Positions 17,226 through 26,779 are shown, counted from the first letter of the stretch. The stretch is DNA of 64,000 bases from Palsa-744 sp036498265 (GCA_036498265.1 DASYFT010000018.1:186001-250000), one strand, 5' to 3'. Notes: generated by a model not told the origin, from the letters alone. Translations and numbers: made by a program.

Positions 17226-18611
17226 ATGGACGGGCCCCCATCGGTCGGGATCATCGGAGCCGGAGTGAGCGGCCTGACGGCCTGCAAGGCGCTGTCCGAC
17301 TTCGGCGTTCCCCACACCTGCTTCGAGGCCTCGGACGAGGTCGGCGGAAACTGGTACTTCCAGAACCCCAACGGCGTCTCCTCGGCGTACAGGTCGCTGC
17401 ACATAGACATCTCCAAGCCGTCGATCTCCTTCCGCGACTTCCCGATGCCTGACCGCTACCCGGACTACCCGCACCACTCGCACATCTTCGAGTGGCTCCG
17501 CGACTACGCCGACGCGTTCGCGTTGCGCGAGAGGATCCGCTTCAACACCCGGGTCACGCACGTCCAGCGAGGCCCCCAGGGCGGATGGCAGCTCTCGCTC
17601 GAGGACGGCGGCGGCGAGACGTTCGACGCCCTGCTGGTCTGCAACGGCCACCACTGGAACCCGCGCTACCCCGACTTCCCCGGCAGCTTCGACGGTCAGG
17701 AGATCCACTCCCACGACTACGTCGACCCGAGCACCCCGCTGGACCTCTACGGCAAGCGCGTGCTCGTCGTGGGGATCGGCAACAGCGCGGTCGACATCGT
17801 CTCCGAGCTGGCTCGCAAGACGGTCGCCGAGACGGTCTTCCTCTCCACCCGCTCCGGGGCCTACGTCGTGCCCAAGTACCTCTTCGGCAAGCCGGCCGAC
17901 CAGGTCGTGAAGACGAACCCGAGGCTGCCGGCGACGCTGCAGCGCCGGCTCGCCCGGGCACTGCCGCGGATCTTCTCCGGACGGATGGAGGACTTCGGGC
18001 TGCCGACCCCCAACCACAACTTCCTGGACGCCCACCCGACCGTCTCGAGCGAGCTGCTCGGGCGCCTCGGGGCCGGGGACGCAGTCGGCAAGGGGGACGT
18101 GGCGGAGCTGCTCGGCGACCGCGTGCGCTTTGCCGACGGCAGCGTTGAGCCATTCGACGTGATCATCTACGCCACGGGCTACAACGTCAGCTTCCCGTTC
18201 TTCGATCCCGACTTCCTCGCGGCCCCCGAGAACGTGCTGCCGCTCTACAAGCGGATGCTGAAGCCCGGGCTGGACGACCTCGCGTTCATCGGCCTTGGGC
18301 AGCCGATCCCCACGATCTTCCCGTTCTCCGAGATCCAGTCCAAGGTGGCCGCCCGCTGGCTGAGCGGCGACTGGGCGCCACCGCCGCAGCCCGAGATGGA
18401 AGCCGAGATCCGGCGCGATGAGGCGTTCCACACCGGTCACTTCCTCAACAAGCCGCGTCACACGATGCAGCTCGAGTGGTACGCCTTCCAGCACGAGCTG
18501 ATGACGCGCTCGATCCCGCTGGGTCAGGCGCGGGCGCGCTCGGGAGCGCCGACGGGGCGTGACACCGCCGGACGGGCCGCCGCGCTGAGCGCTTCGCCGC
18601 AGCCGGCATGA
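17226..18611 (+). CDS. Flavin-containing monooxygenase (FMO-like)
   Basis: A 461-residue NADPH/FAD monooxygenase. The FAD Rossmann motif is IIGAGVSGLTACKAL at residue 10. The FMO fingerprint appears as FDGQEIHSHDY near residue 160, and the NADPH site as GIGNSAVD just after. ATGYN is the conserved late motif. It resembles class B FMOs that oxygenate soft nucleophiles or ketones. AGGA lies 7 nt before the ATG. Its TGA overlaps the ATG of the next gene by 4 nt, so it forms an operon with the alpha/beta hydrolase. Such a pair would suit Baeyer-Villiger-type oxidation followed by ester cleavage (inference). Confidence 0.92.
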   Translation: MDGPPSVGIIGAGVSGLTACKALSDFGVPHTCFEASDEVGGNWYFQNPNGVSSAYRSLHIDISKPSISFRDFPMPDRYPDYPHHSHIFEWLRDYADAFALRERIRFNTRVTHVQRGPQGGWQLSLEDGGGETFDALLVCNGHHWNPRYPDFPGSFDGQEIHSHDYVDPSTPLDLYGKRVLVVGIGNSAVDIVSELARKTVAETVFLSTRSGAYVVPKYLFGKPADQVVKTNPRLPATLQRRLARALPRIFSGRMEDFGLPTPNHNFLDAHPTVSSELLGRLGAGDAVGKGDVAELLGDRVRFADGSVEPFDVIIYATGYNVSFPFFDPDFLAAPENVLPLYKRMLKPGLDDLAFIGLGQPIPTIFPFSEIQSKVAARWLSGDWAPPPQPEMEAEIRRDEAFHTGHFLNKPRHTMQLEWYAFQHELMTRSIPLGQARARSGAPTGRDTAGRAAALSASPQPA

Positions 18612-19549
18612 CCGCCGTCGAGTTCGAGAGCGGCGGCGTTCGCTGCGCCGGCATCCACCTGGCGGGCGAGGGCTCGGACTTCGCCGGCGATGACGGGCGC
18701 CGCGCGTGCGTGGTCCTCGCCAACGGCTTCGGCGCGACGGTGGACTCGGGCCTCGAGCCCTACGTCGAGCACTTCGCGGGGGCGGGCATCGACGCGCTCG
18801 CATTCGACTACCGGCACTTCGGCGCGAGCGGCGGGGAGCCGCGGCAGCTGGTCTCGATCCCGCGCCAGCTCGAGGACTACGCCGCGGCGATCGCCTTCGC
18901 CCGCTCGCTCGAGGGCGTCGACCCCGACCGGATCGTCGTGTGGGGATCCTCCTACGCCGGCGGGCACGCCGTCCAGGTTGCGGTCGCGGACGGGCGCGCC
19001 GCCGCCGTCATCGCCCAGATACCTGCCATGGACGGCCTGGCGACACTCGCGGCGGCCGCCCGCTACGCCGGCCCGCTCCACCTCGCCCGGCTGACCCTCG
19101 CCGGCCTGCGCGACGCGGCGGCGGCGATTCGCGGCCGCCCGCCCGTCACGATCCCGGTCGTGGGGCCCCCTGGCAGCGTCGCCGCGATGACCACCCCCGA
19201 CTCCGAGCCCGGCTACCGCTCGATCGCGGGTCCGTCCTGGCGCAACGAGGTCGCGGCGCGGATCGTGCTGAGGACGGCCGCCTACCGGCCGGGCCTGCAG
19301 GCCGATCGCCTGCCGTGCCCGATGCTCGTGCAGATCGCAGACCGAGACGGCGTCGCGCCCGTCAAGGCCGCACAGGACGCCGCCTGGCGCGCCACCGGCC
19401 GCGCAGAGGTGCGCACCTATCCGATCGGTCACTTCGAGATCTACACCGGCGAGCCCTTCGAGCGTGCCATGGCCGACCAGCTCCACTTCCTGCGCCGCCA
19501 CGTGGGCGCCGGCCGGGGGCAGCGCGCGGCAGAGGCGCCGGCCGTCTAG
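18608..19549 (+). CDS. Alpha/beta hydrolase
   Basis: A 313-residue hydrolase. The nucleophile elbow is VVWGSSYAGGHA (Gly-Ser-Ser-Tyr-Ala-Gly, catalytic Ser being the second). VLANGFGATVDSGLEPY is the oxyanion-side loop, PMLVQIADRDGVAP carries the acid Asp, and YPIGHFEIYTG the catalytic His. All three triad members are present. It is translationally coupled to the FMO through ATGA, consistent with acting on its product. Substrate unknown. Confidence 0.9.
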   Translation: MTAVEFESGGVRCAGIHLAGEGSDFAGDDGRRACVVLANGFGATVDSGLEPYVEHFAGAGIDALAFDYRHFGASGGEPRQLVSIPRQLEDYAAAIAFARSLEGVDPDRIVVWGSSYAGGHAVQVAVADGRAAAVIAQIPAMDGLATLAAAARYAGPLHLARLTLAGLRDAAAAIRGRPPVTIPVVGPPGSVAAMTTPDSEPGYRSIAGPSWRNEVAARIVLRTAAYRPGLQADRLPCPMLVQIADRDGVAPVKAAQDAAWRATGRAEVRTYPIGHFEIYTGEPFERAMADQLHFLRRHVGAGRGQRAAEAPAV

Positions 19550-19580
19550 CTCGACGTCGCCGCGTGCCGTCGGCATCGCG

Positions 19581-20240
19581 TCAGACCAGGCTGCCGATCC
19601 CGTGAAGGGCGGCGCTGCCGAGCACCACCTCGAGAACGACGCCCGCCGCGCCGACGATCAGGGCGACCACCACGACGATGAAGTCCTCGAGCAGCACGCC
19701 GAGCGACAGCAGCACGACGCCGAGCGCCGGCAGCGTGTCCAGCCCGGTGAAGGGCGGAGCCACGAAGGCCGCGACGCTGCCGCCCACGACGAGCAAGCCG
19801 AAGACGGCGTTGCTGAGGCGATGGTCGAACAGGAAGGTCAGCCGGGGACGGGATATGCGCTCGAGCCGGTGGATCCAGCGGATGAGGGCGTTCACGAACC
19901 GCTGCTGCCTCTTGCCTGCCAGCTCCAGCCGCCGCCAGCGCTCCGGCAGCCATATCCGGTCTCGCCCGATGATGAGCTGGAGCGCCACCAGGACGGCCAC
20001 CGCCTCGAACACGTGGGTCGCACCGCCCGTCGGCAGCGGCAGCGCCGGCACGCCCAGCAGCAGCACGAAGAGGAGCGCGAAGCCCTTGTCGCCGAAGACA
20101 TCGATCAGCCCCCCGAGGCTCTTCTCGCCCTCGCCGCCGAGCCAGCGCTCTATCTGGTCGCTGACCCTCTCCGGCCGTCCGGCGGCGGCAGTCGCGGCTG
20201 ACGCCGAGGACGGGGCCGGTGCCTGCGGCGTCTGCTCCAT
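19581..20240 (-). CDS. ExoD-family exopolysaccharide-related membrane protein
   Basis: A 219-residue membrane protein of the ExoD type. After an Ala-rich start comes the family region SDQIERWLGGEGEKSLGGLI, then helices around FALLFVLLLGVPALPLPTGG, the long GRDRIWLPERWRRLELAG loop, and two more hydrophobic segments near the C-terminus (about 150-215). ExoD was named for exopolysaccharide defects in rhizobia, but its biochemical role is unknown. Its stop is 31 nt from the alpha/beta-hydrolase stop (convergent). Confidence 0.85.
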   Translation of the reverse strand: MEQTPQAPAPSSASAATAAAGRPERVSDQIERWLGGEGEKSLGGLIDVFGDKGFALLFVLLLGVPALPLPTGGATHVFEAVAVLVALQLIIGRDRIWLPERWRRLELAGKRQQRFVNALIRWIHRLERISRPRLTFLFDHRLSNAVFGLLVVGGSVAAFVAPPFTGLDTLPALGVVLLSLGVLLEDFIVVVVALIVGAAGVVLEVVLGSAALHGIGSLV

Positions 20241-20637
20241 CCCGGCTGGACGATAGCGCCCGGCGACGGTGACTCACCTCACACACGGCGGGGCGACGGC
20301 GCGCCATTCTCCACTCAGCACAAACGTCTGAACGCGGTGGCCGATGGGGGGTGGGGCCGGGCCGCATCACGACGGGGGACCGCTCCGGACCTCCGGCCCC
20401 TGCGCTCTGCTGGGGGCCTTGGTGGAGCATCCGGGGCGGTCCCATCCCTCGGACAGCGCTGAGGGGGGATCAGCGTTTGCCCACATCCCACTCTAGCCCC
20501 AGATCGGGCAGATGCGGGCACACCGCCGGCGGCCTCGCCGCGCGTCGCGGCTGTGCAGGGCGGCGCCCGGCACGGGTTTCGCGCGAGCCCGTTCGGGGTA
20601 GAGCCACGGACCTGGGAGACGGGCGAAAGGGGAACGT
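20241..20637. other. 397-bp gene-free interval before the subtilase
   Basis: No open frame here has a convincing ribosome site or recognisable product. A possible hairpin (CGGGTTT...GAGCCCG, 20573-20591) lies about 50 nt before the subtilase GTG, and AAGGGGA (20626-20632) is the subtilase ribosome site. The interval probably holds divergent promoters for ExoD and the protease; I see no named riboswitch. Confidence 0.5.
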
Positions 20638-23600
20638 GTGAACGGGGGATGGCGGCCGGCGCGGTGGCGCGCGCGGACGGCGGCAGTGGCGGTGGCGATG
20701 GCAGGGTGCGCGCTCGGGGGCGCCGGCGGGATGGCCTCGACGACAGCAGCGAGCGGGGCTGAATGCGGCGGCTTCGAGAACCCCTGCTCGAACGAAACCG
20801 CGCAGCAGTTCGGCTACGGCAGCGTGCAGCGGCAGGACACGCCCAACGACCCCAACTACGACCAGTCGGAGCCCGACACCCAGCAGCCTCCGGCCAACCG
20901 CTCCTCGAACTTCTACGACGAGCGCTTCGACCTGTTCGGCTTCCCCTCGCAGCTGACCCCGAACGCGATCTACTCGGTCGGACCGAACGCGGGCAAGCCG
21001 ATGGTCGCGGGCTTCAACGCGGCCGGCGCCTGGAAGGCGGAGCGGGGGCGCCCGGAAGCCGTCGTCGCCATCCTCGACACCGGCATCGACTGGAGCCAGC
21101 CGGGGCTTCGCGACAAGGTCCGGCTGAACACCGGAGAGCTGCCCTACCCCGAGCGCTCGGACGGCTCATCCTGCGGAGCGTATGACTGCAACTCCGACGG
21201 CGTAGTCAACGTCGAGGACTACGCCCACGACCCACGCGTGAGCCTCTCCTACGCGGGTCGCATCGGCCCCGCCGGGCTGATGACCGCCCAGGACCTCATC
21301 CACGCGTTCGGGGACTGCCAGATCGACCCGACGAGCCACCTGACGGTGCAGTGCGTGGCGGGCCAGCACTTCGACAACGACGGCAACGGCTTCGCCAACG
21401 ACATCGCGGGCTGGAACTTCTTCGACAACAACAACGACCCCACCGACCTGTCGAGCTACTTCGCCGCCCACCACCACGGCACGGGTCGCGCACTGGACGC
21501 GACCGAGCAGGGCAACGACGGACAGGGCTCGATCGGCGTCTGCCCGCACTGCCAGGTGATGCCGGTTCGCATCTGGGACACGTTCGTCGCGGACGCCAAC
21601 AGCTTCGCGCTCGGCATCGTGTACGCGACCGACAACGGCGCCAAGGTGATCGAGGGCGCGGACGGCAGCCTCTACCACTCGGCGTTCTCGGAAGCTGCGT
21701 CCCAGTACGCCTACGACCACGGTGCGGTGCAGACCTTCTCGGGCGACGACCTCAACACGGGCAACCACAACTACCCGGCGAACTACGGGCACGCGATGCT
21801 GATCCAGGGCACCGTCCCGGACACCGTCGGCCTCGGCACCGACTCGAGCCAGTGGCTCCAGGGCGAGCGGCTGTGCGGAGCGAGCGGCCAGCCCGCGTGC
21901 CTCGGCTCCAACGCGCCCGTCGGCACGTTCTTCCGCGGCGCCAACACCACGCAGTACGGCGGCAAGAGCTCGATCGCGATGGAGGGCCCGACCGGCTCGG
22001 TCAACACGAGCAAGGCAGCCGGCGCCGCGGCGCTCGTCGTCAGCGCAGGCCTCGACCACGGCGTCACGCTGCGTCCCGACGAGACGCGGGAGCTGTTGGA
22101 GCAGACCGCGGAGCGCGCACTCGCCGGCAACACCGAAGGTGCCGGCGTGGCGGACCCCGGGGCCAACCCGGCGCTCCCGCCGGACGAGCAGTGGACACCG
22201 CACTTCGGCTGGGGCCGCGCCAACCTCGGCGCGGCGGTGGGTGCCGTGATGAGCGGCGACATCCCGCCCGAGGCCGCGATCGGCTCCCCCGACTGGTACG
22301 CGCCGCTCACCGGCGCGAGCACCGAGATCACGGGGCTTGCGCGGGCGCGCTTCGCGACCGGCGGCCAGTTCCACTGGAAGCTGATGTGGGGTCCCGGCGA
22401 GGCACCGTCGTCGTGGACGACCGTTCGCGAAGGAGACTCGAGCGGCACGGTGAGCGACTTCGGCTCGATCGACCTGAACGAAGTTCGCAGGGCGCTCGCG
22501 ACCTACGTCGTCCCGCCCGACCCGGGTGGCCCCACCTTCGCCCCGGGCGAGCCCAACCCCTTCCAGCACGAGTTCACCGTGCAGCTCGAGGTGAACGGCC
22601 ATGGCATCCCGCTCACCGGCATCGACCGGCGCGTGCTGGACACGTTCAGCGACCCGACGCTCTCTCCCGGCTATCCCAAGCGCCTCGGGACGGGCGGCGA
22701 ATCGCCGACCCGCTACGCCGACCTCAACGGGGACAACGTCCAGGAGCTGATCGTTCCGACCGAGGACGGGCTCGTCCACGCGTATGAGCCGAACGGCACC
22801 GAGCTGCGCGGCTGGCCGGTGCGCACCGAAACCCAGCAGGCCGCGACGGGGCACTCGGGGTCCCCCGGGCTTGCGGCGCTCGGCCTGCCACGCGAGCCCC
22901 CCCGCGGCCCGCTGATCGCAGATCTGGCAGGCAACGGGCGGTCGGATGTGATCGTGGCCGCCGGCACGCACGTGTACGCCTGGCTCGCCGACGGCAAGCC
23001 CGTGACCGGCTTCCCCGTGTCGTCGAACAGCGCCTTCTGCGGGCCGGCGCTCGAGACCTCGAGCAGCCATCCCAAGTGCGGCTTCCTCGCGGCGCCCGCT
23101 CTCGCCCATCTCGAAGGCTTCGCCAAGAAGCCCGACATAGTGGAGCCGAGCCTCGACGGCCACCTCTACGCCTGGAGGACCAACGGCACCCCGGTGAAGG
23201 GCTATCCGGTCGCCCTGGTCGACCCGGCCGAAGTCGCGGCGGGCCGCCAGATGGTGGCTGAGTCGATCAACGACGCGGCGGTCGGAGACCTCACGGGGTC
23301 CGGACACGACGACGTGGTCGTGGCGAGCAACGAGGTCTACGGCGCACCCGAAGGCGGCACGGACGTGAGCTTCGCGGGCGTCACCGCGGCGGCCGCGGGA
23401 TCGAGCGGGCGCCTCTACGCGATCGAGGGGGCGACGGGTCACATCATGCCCGGATGGCCCGTCTCGATGCCGGGCATCATCCAGAACGTGCTGCCGCTCG
23501 TCGGCCCCGGCCAGGACGCGGCGATCGCGAGCATCGGCGGACAGACGACGATCGTCGCCTCCGTGACCGGCGGGGCGCTCGAGGAGCTCTCCCCCACCGG

Positions 23601-24474
23601 CCAGGTGATCCGTACGATGCAGCAGACCGGCTCGCAGGCCTTCGGCGCGGCCTCCGACGCGACTGATCGCAGCGCCGCGATCAACCTGTTCGAGTCGGCG
23701 TCGATCGGCGACCTGCTGGGGGCCGGAACCCCGGACGTGGTCAAGTACGAGCTGTCGCTCGGCCAGGCCGCGAACCTTCTCCTGGTCGGGCAGAACTTCC
23801 CCTACAACCACCTGATCGGGGCCTTCGACGGCTCCACGGGCGCCACGCTCCCCGCCTTCCCGACGATCACCGACGACTACCAGTTCCTCTCGTCGAACGA
23901 CATCGCCAAGATCGAACCGGCCCTGCCGAGCAACCAGATCCTCGCCGGGACGGGACTCGGGCTTCTCCACGCCTACGACGGCGCCAGTGGCCTCGACGTC
24001 CCCGGCTTCCCGAAGCAGACGGGCGGCTGGCTCACCGCCCCGGCGGCGCTCGGCTTCGACGGCCGCATGGCGGACATGACCCGCGAGGGCTACCTCTTCC
24101 AGTGGCAGACCCAGGCCCCGGCATGCCAGGGCCAGTGGCCGACGTTCCGCCACGACCAGCAGAACAGCGGCAACTACAACCACGACGGCACCCCGCCGAA
24201 CGCGCCGTCGGCGATGAGCATCTCGGCGCTCGGCGGAGGGATGTACAGGCTGACCTTCACGGCGCCCGGCGACAACGGCCCGTGCGGGACGCCGGCGTCC
24301 TACATCTCCCACCTCAACGGCAAGCTCGTCGACCTCGGCATCGGGCCGCCGGTCCAGGGGGGCACGACGTTCAGCACGACGATCTCGCTGCCCTCCGGGT
24401 CACGGCGCCTGGTAATACAGGCGCGCGATGCGGCCGGCAACGTCGGGCCGCCGACCGCCGTGGCGATCCCCTAG
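20638..24474 (+). CDS. Secreted subtilisin-like (S8) peptidase with FG-GAP-like repeats
   Basis: A 1278-residue exported protein starting with GTG, preceded by AAGGGGA. The signal peptide (about 1-40) has an Arg-rich start and a hydrophobic core AAVAVAMAGCALGGAGG. S8 triad: Asp147 in AILDTGIDW, His280 in AAHHHGTG, and a divergent serine site TGSVNTSKAAGAAAL where Ser454 aligns with the nucleophile of GTSMAAP. The usual Gly-Thr before and Ala-Pro after are changed, so activity needs proof. After about residue 680 come FG-GAP/VCBS-like repeats (YADLNGDNVQELIVP, IADLAGNGRSDVIVA, VGDLTGSGHDDVVVA), probably a beta-propeller, and a C-terminal Fn3-like segment. Confidence 0.88.
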   Translation: MNGGWRPARWRARTAAVAVAMAGCALGGAGGMASTTAASGAECGGFENPCSNETAQQFGYGSVQRQDTPNDPNYDQSEPDTQQPPANRSSNFYDERFDLFGFPSQLTPNAIYSVGPNAGKPMVAGFNAAGAWKAERGRPEAVVAILDTGIDWSQPGLRDKVRLNTGELPYPERSDGSSCGAYDCNSDGVVNVEDYAHDPRVSLSYAGRIGPAGLMTAQDLIHAFGDCQIDPTSHLTVQCVAGQHFDNDGNGFANDIAGWNFFDNNNDPTDLSSYFAAHHHGTGRALDATEQGNDGQGSIGVCPHCQVMPVRIWDTFVADANSFALGIVYATDNGAKVIEGADGSLYHSAFSEAASQYAYDHGAVQTFSGDDLNTGNHNYPANYGHAMLIQGTVPDTVGLGTDSSQWLQGERLCGASGQPACLGSNAPVGTFFRGANTTQYGGKSSIAMEGPTGSVNTSKAAGAAALVVSAGLDHGVTLRPDETRELLEQTAERALAGNTEGAGVADPGANPALPPDEQWTPHFGWGRANLGAAVGAVMSGDIPPEAAIGSPDWYAPLTGASTEITGLARARFATGGQFHWKLMWGPGEAPSSWTTVREGDSSGTVSDFGSIDLNEVRRALATYVVPPDPGGPTFAPGEPNPFQHEFTVQLEVNGHGIPLTGIDRRVLDTFSDPTLSPGYPKRLGTGGESPTRYADLNGDNVQELIVPTEDGLVHAYEPNGTELRGWPVRTETQQAATGHSGSPGLAALGLPREPPRGPLIADLAGNGRSDVIVAAGTHVYAWLADGKPVTGFPVSSNSAFCGPALETSSSHPKCGFLAAPALAHLEGFAKKPDIVEPSLDGHLYAWRTNGTPVKGYPVALVDPAEVAAGRQMVAESINDAAVGDLTGSGHDDVVVASNEVYGAPEGGTDVSFAGVTAAAAGSSGRLYAIEGATGHIMPGWPVSMPGIIQNVLPLVGPGQDAAIASIGGQTTIVASVTGGALEELSPTGQVIRTMQQTGSQAFGAASDATDRSAAINLFESASIGDLLGAGTPDVVKYELSLGQAANLLLVGQNFPYNHLIGAFDGSTGATLPAFPTITDDYQFLSSNDIAKIEPALPSNQILAGTGLGLLHAYDGASGLDVPGFPKQTGGWLTAPAALGFDGRMADMTREGYLFQWQTQAPACQGQWPTFRHDQQNSGNYNHDGTPPNAPSAMSISALGGGMYRLTFTAPGDNGPCGTPASYISHLNGKLVDLGIGPPVQGGTTFSTTISLPSGSRRLVIQARDAAGNVGPPTAVAIP

Positions 24475-24535
24475 GGCGCGGCGAGGTGCACCAGCGACGC
24501 ACAGAGCCGAGATCTCGCACGAGGGGCACAGGCGC

Positions 24536-25030
24536 ATGAGCAGGGCATGGAAGCTGGTGCGCCTGGCCGCGGCGACGGCCGGCCTGGTGGCGCTCACCGG
24601 CTCGCCGGCCGCGGGTGCGACGTTCCGGGCCGGCGCCGCCAGCATCGACATCACGCCGCCGCCCTACACCGCGGCATCCGACGCCGCCTTCGTGCCCGCG
24701 CTGCAGCAGCTGCTCGCCTCGGCCCCCGGATCGAAGGTCGAGCCGGGGCTCTACCTCGACGCCGGCGGCCGACTCTCCGACAGCCCGTTCGCAAGCGCCT
24801 CCTTCGGAGGGGCGGTCGGCGTCGAGGTGGTGCCCCCCAGCGGCGGCGCGCCGCAGAAGCTCCTCCTCGGGCGCAACGCGACCGGCTGGGCGACGTTCGA
24901 CGCGCTGCCGGATCCCGGGACCGCCGGCACGTCGCTGCCCTACTCGGTGAGAACCGCAGGAGTCGTGCTGAACAGCGGGCGGCCGCTGCTCGTGGACGTC
25001 TTCGCCGGTGCGCGCGCGCTCCCTCACTGA
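24536..25030 (+). CDS. Short secreted protein resembling a ceramidase N-terminus
   Basis: A 164-residue protein from the ATG at 24536 (GAGGGG 9 nt upstream). It has an N-terminal signal peptide (WKLVRLAAATAGLVALTGSP-type, cleavage near AAGA). The mature start FRAGAASIDITPPPYT resembles the first strand of neutral/alkaline ceramidase-type proteins, which run to several hundred residues. Here the frame stops after LLVDVFAGARALPH. It may be a truncated remnant or an independent small protein. It follows the subtilase by 61 nt and may share its transcript. Confidence 0.6.
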   Translation: MSRAWKLVRLAAATAGLVALTGSPAAGATFRAGAASIDITPPPYTAASDAAFVPALQQLLASAPGSKVEPGLYLDAGGRLSDSPFASASFGGAVGVEVVPPSGGAPQKLLLGRNATGWATFDALPDPGTAGTSLPYSVRTAGVVLNSGRPLLVDVFAGARALPH

Positions 25031-25105
25031 CGGCCGCGCAGCTGCTGGACCTCTGCGGCCGGAGCGGCCGGACATCTCGCGGCCGCCCTTGACAGCCTCG
25101 TCAAT

Positions 25106-26779
25106 GTGATGGATATGAGCGAGCCGCTCGGCACAGGCCTCGAGGAGCCCGAGAACCGGAACGGCGCGTTCCCGCGCCTGGATGAGCAGCAGCGCGCCCG
25201 CCTGCGGGCGTTGGGCACGCCGCGCACGGTGGAGTCCGGGGAGGTCCTCTACCGCGAAGGGCAGGAGGGATACGACTTCTTCCTGCTCGAATCGGCGGCT
25301 GTGGCGGTGGTGCAGGGCTACGGCCGGGAGGACCGCGTGATCGCGGTGCTGGGGCCGCACCACTTCTCGGGTGAGCTGAGCCTGCTGACCGGCTCGAACG
25401 CCGCCGTCAGCGCCGTCGTGCGAGACCCGGGCGAGGTGATCCAGATCCCGCCCGCGAAGATCATCCGGGCGGCCTCGCACGACGAGGAGCTCAGCAACGT
25501 GATCCTGCGGGCCTACCTGTCCCGTCGCTCGATCCTGATCGAACAGGAAGCGGGAGTGAGGGTCGTGGGCTCGCGCTACTCAAAGGACACCCGGCGGCTG
25601 CGGGAGTTCCTGGCCCGCAACCGCGTGCCGTACAAGTGGATGGACCTGGAGACCGACGCCGAGGCGGACGGTCTCCTGCATGCCCTGGGCGTGGCGCCGG
25701 GCGAAACGCCGGTCGTCGTCGGCGGGACCGGGACCCTGCGCAACCCGTCCAACGCCGAGCTCGCGAGCATGCTGGGGCTCGGCGCCCACGGGTCGCCGCC
25801 GGCGCTGTGTGACCTGGTGGTGGTGGGCGGGGGCCCAGCGGGGCTCGCCGCGGCCCTCTATGGAGCGTCCGAGGGACTCGACACGCAGGCGATCGACTCC
25901 GTGGCGTTCGGTGGTCAGGCGAGCACGTCCTCGCGGATCGAGAACTACCTCGGCTTCCCCACCGGCATCTCCGGCAGCGAGCTCGCCGAACGTGCCCAGC
26001 TGCAGGCGTCCCGGTTCGGGGCCCGCCTCGCGATGCCCGCCGAGGCTGTCGGCTTCGAGCGCGCCGACGGCCATTACACGATCAGGCTGGCGGGCGGCGA
26101 GACCGTGAACGGGCGCACCGTGATCGTGGCGACGGGTGCCCAGTACCGCAAACTGGCCGTGCCGGGACTCGAGCGCTACGAGGGCCTCGGCGTGTACTAC
26201 GCGGCGACGCAGGCGGAGGCACAGACCTGCGCGGGCGACCCCGTGTTGATCGTCGGCGGAGGCAACTCCGCCGGCCAGGCGGCGATGTTCCTGTCCGAGC
26301 ACGCCGGCAGCTGCCGGCTGCTGATCCGCGGCGGCGACCTCGGCAAGTCGATGTCGCGCTATCTGGTGGAGGAGATAGAAGCCCGCCCGTCGATCGAGGT
26401 GCTGACGCACCGCGAGATCGACGAGCTCGGGGGCGGGAGCAGCCTCGAGACGGCGCTGGTGCGGGACACACGGACGGGAGAGCGCACCGAGATGCCGGCC
26501 ACCGCGCTGTTCGTGTTCATCGGCGCCTCCCCCCACACCGAGTGGCTGCGCGGCGAGGTCGCGATGGACGAGGACGGCTTCCTGCTCACCGGCGTCGACG
26601 TCGATGACGAGGACCTCGCCGAGGACCCGCGGGAGCGACCGTTCTTCCTGGAGACGAGCCGGCCGGGCGTGTTCGCGGTCGGAGACGTGCGCTCCAGCTC
26701 GATCAAGCGCGTCGCCTCGGCCGTCGGCGAGGGCTCGATGGCGGTCCGGCTGGTCCACCAGCGGCTGGCGAGCGGCTGA
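25106..26779 (+). CDS. cNMP-binding / thioredoxin-reductase-like flavoprotein fusion (copy 2)
   Basis: A 557-residue paralogue of the protein at 15341 with the same three-part build: cNMP-binding-like domain (YREGQEGYDFFLLES, FSGELSLLTGS), cysteine-free glutaredoxin-like domain (VVGSRYSKDTRRLREFLARN), and FAD/NADPH domain (GGGPAGLAAALYGASEG, VGGGNSAGQA, VFAVGDVRSSSIKR). The CATC redox pair is again absent (YYAATQAEAQ), with one Cys nearby in AQTC. It cannot work as a normal thioredoxin reductase. The start may be GTG 25106, ATG 25109 or ATG 25115; none has a good Shine-Dalgarno. Confidence 0.87.
   Translation: MMDMSEPLGTGLEEPENRNGAFPRLDEQQRARLRALGTPRTVESGEVLYREGQEGYDFFLLESAAVAVVQGYGREDRVIAVLGPHHFSGELSLLTGSNAAVSAVVRDPGEVIQIPPAKIIRAASHDEELSNVILRAYLSRRSILIEQEAGVRVVGSRYSKDTRRLREFLARNRVPYKWMDLETDAEADGLLHALGVAPGETPVVVGGTGTLRNPSNAELASMLGLGAHGSPPALCDLVVVGGGPAGLAAALYGASEGLDTQAIDSVAFGGQASTSSRIENYLGFPTGISGSELAERAQLQASRFGARLAMPAEAVGFERADGHYTIRLAGGETVNGRTVIVATGAQYRKLAVPGLERYEGLGVYYAATQAEAQTCAGDPVLIVGGGNSAGQAAMFLSEHAGSCRLLIRGGDLGKSMSRYLVEEIEARPSIEVLTHREIDELGGGSSLETALVRDTRTGERTEMPATALFVFIGASPHTEWLRGEVAMDEDGFLLTGVDVDDEDLAEDPRERPFFLETSRPGVFAVGDVRSSSIKRVASAVGEGSMAVRLVHQRLASG

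Noticed and set aside
20573..20637. Possible riboswitch before the subtilase
   Set aside because: I compared it mentally with c-di-AMP, c-di-GMP, cobalamin and glycine consensus features and found no match beyond a short hairpin.
25089..25117. Consensus-looking TTGACA with GATATG 17 nt downstream
   Set aside because: The -10 match is poor and it would place the transcript start inside the cNMP/TrxR-like gene, after all sensible start codons.
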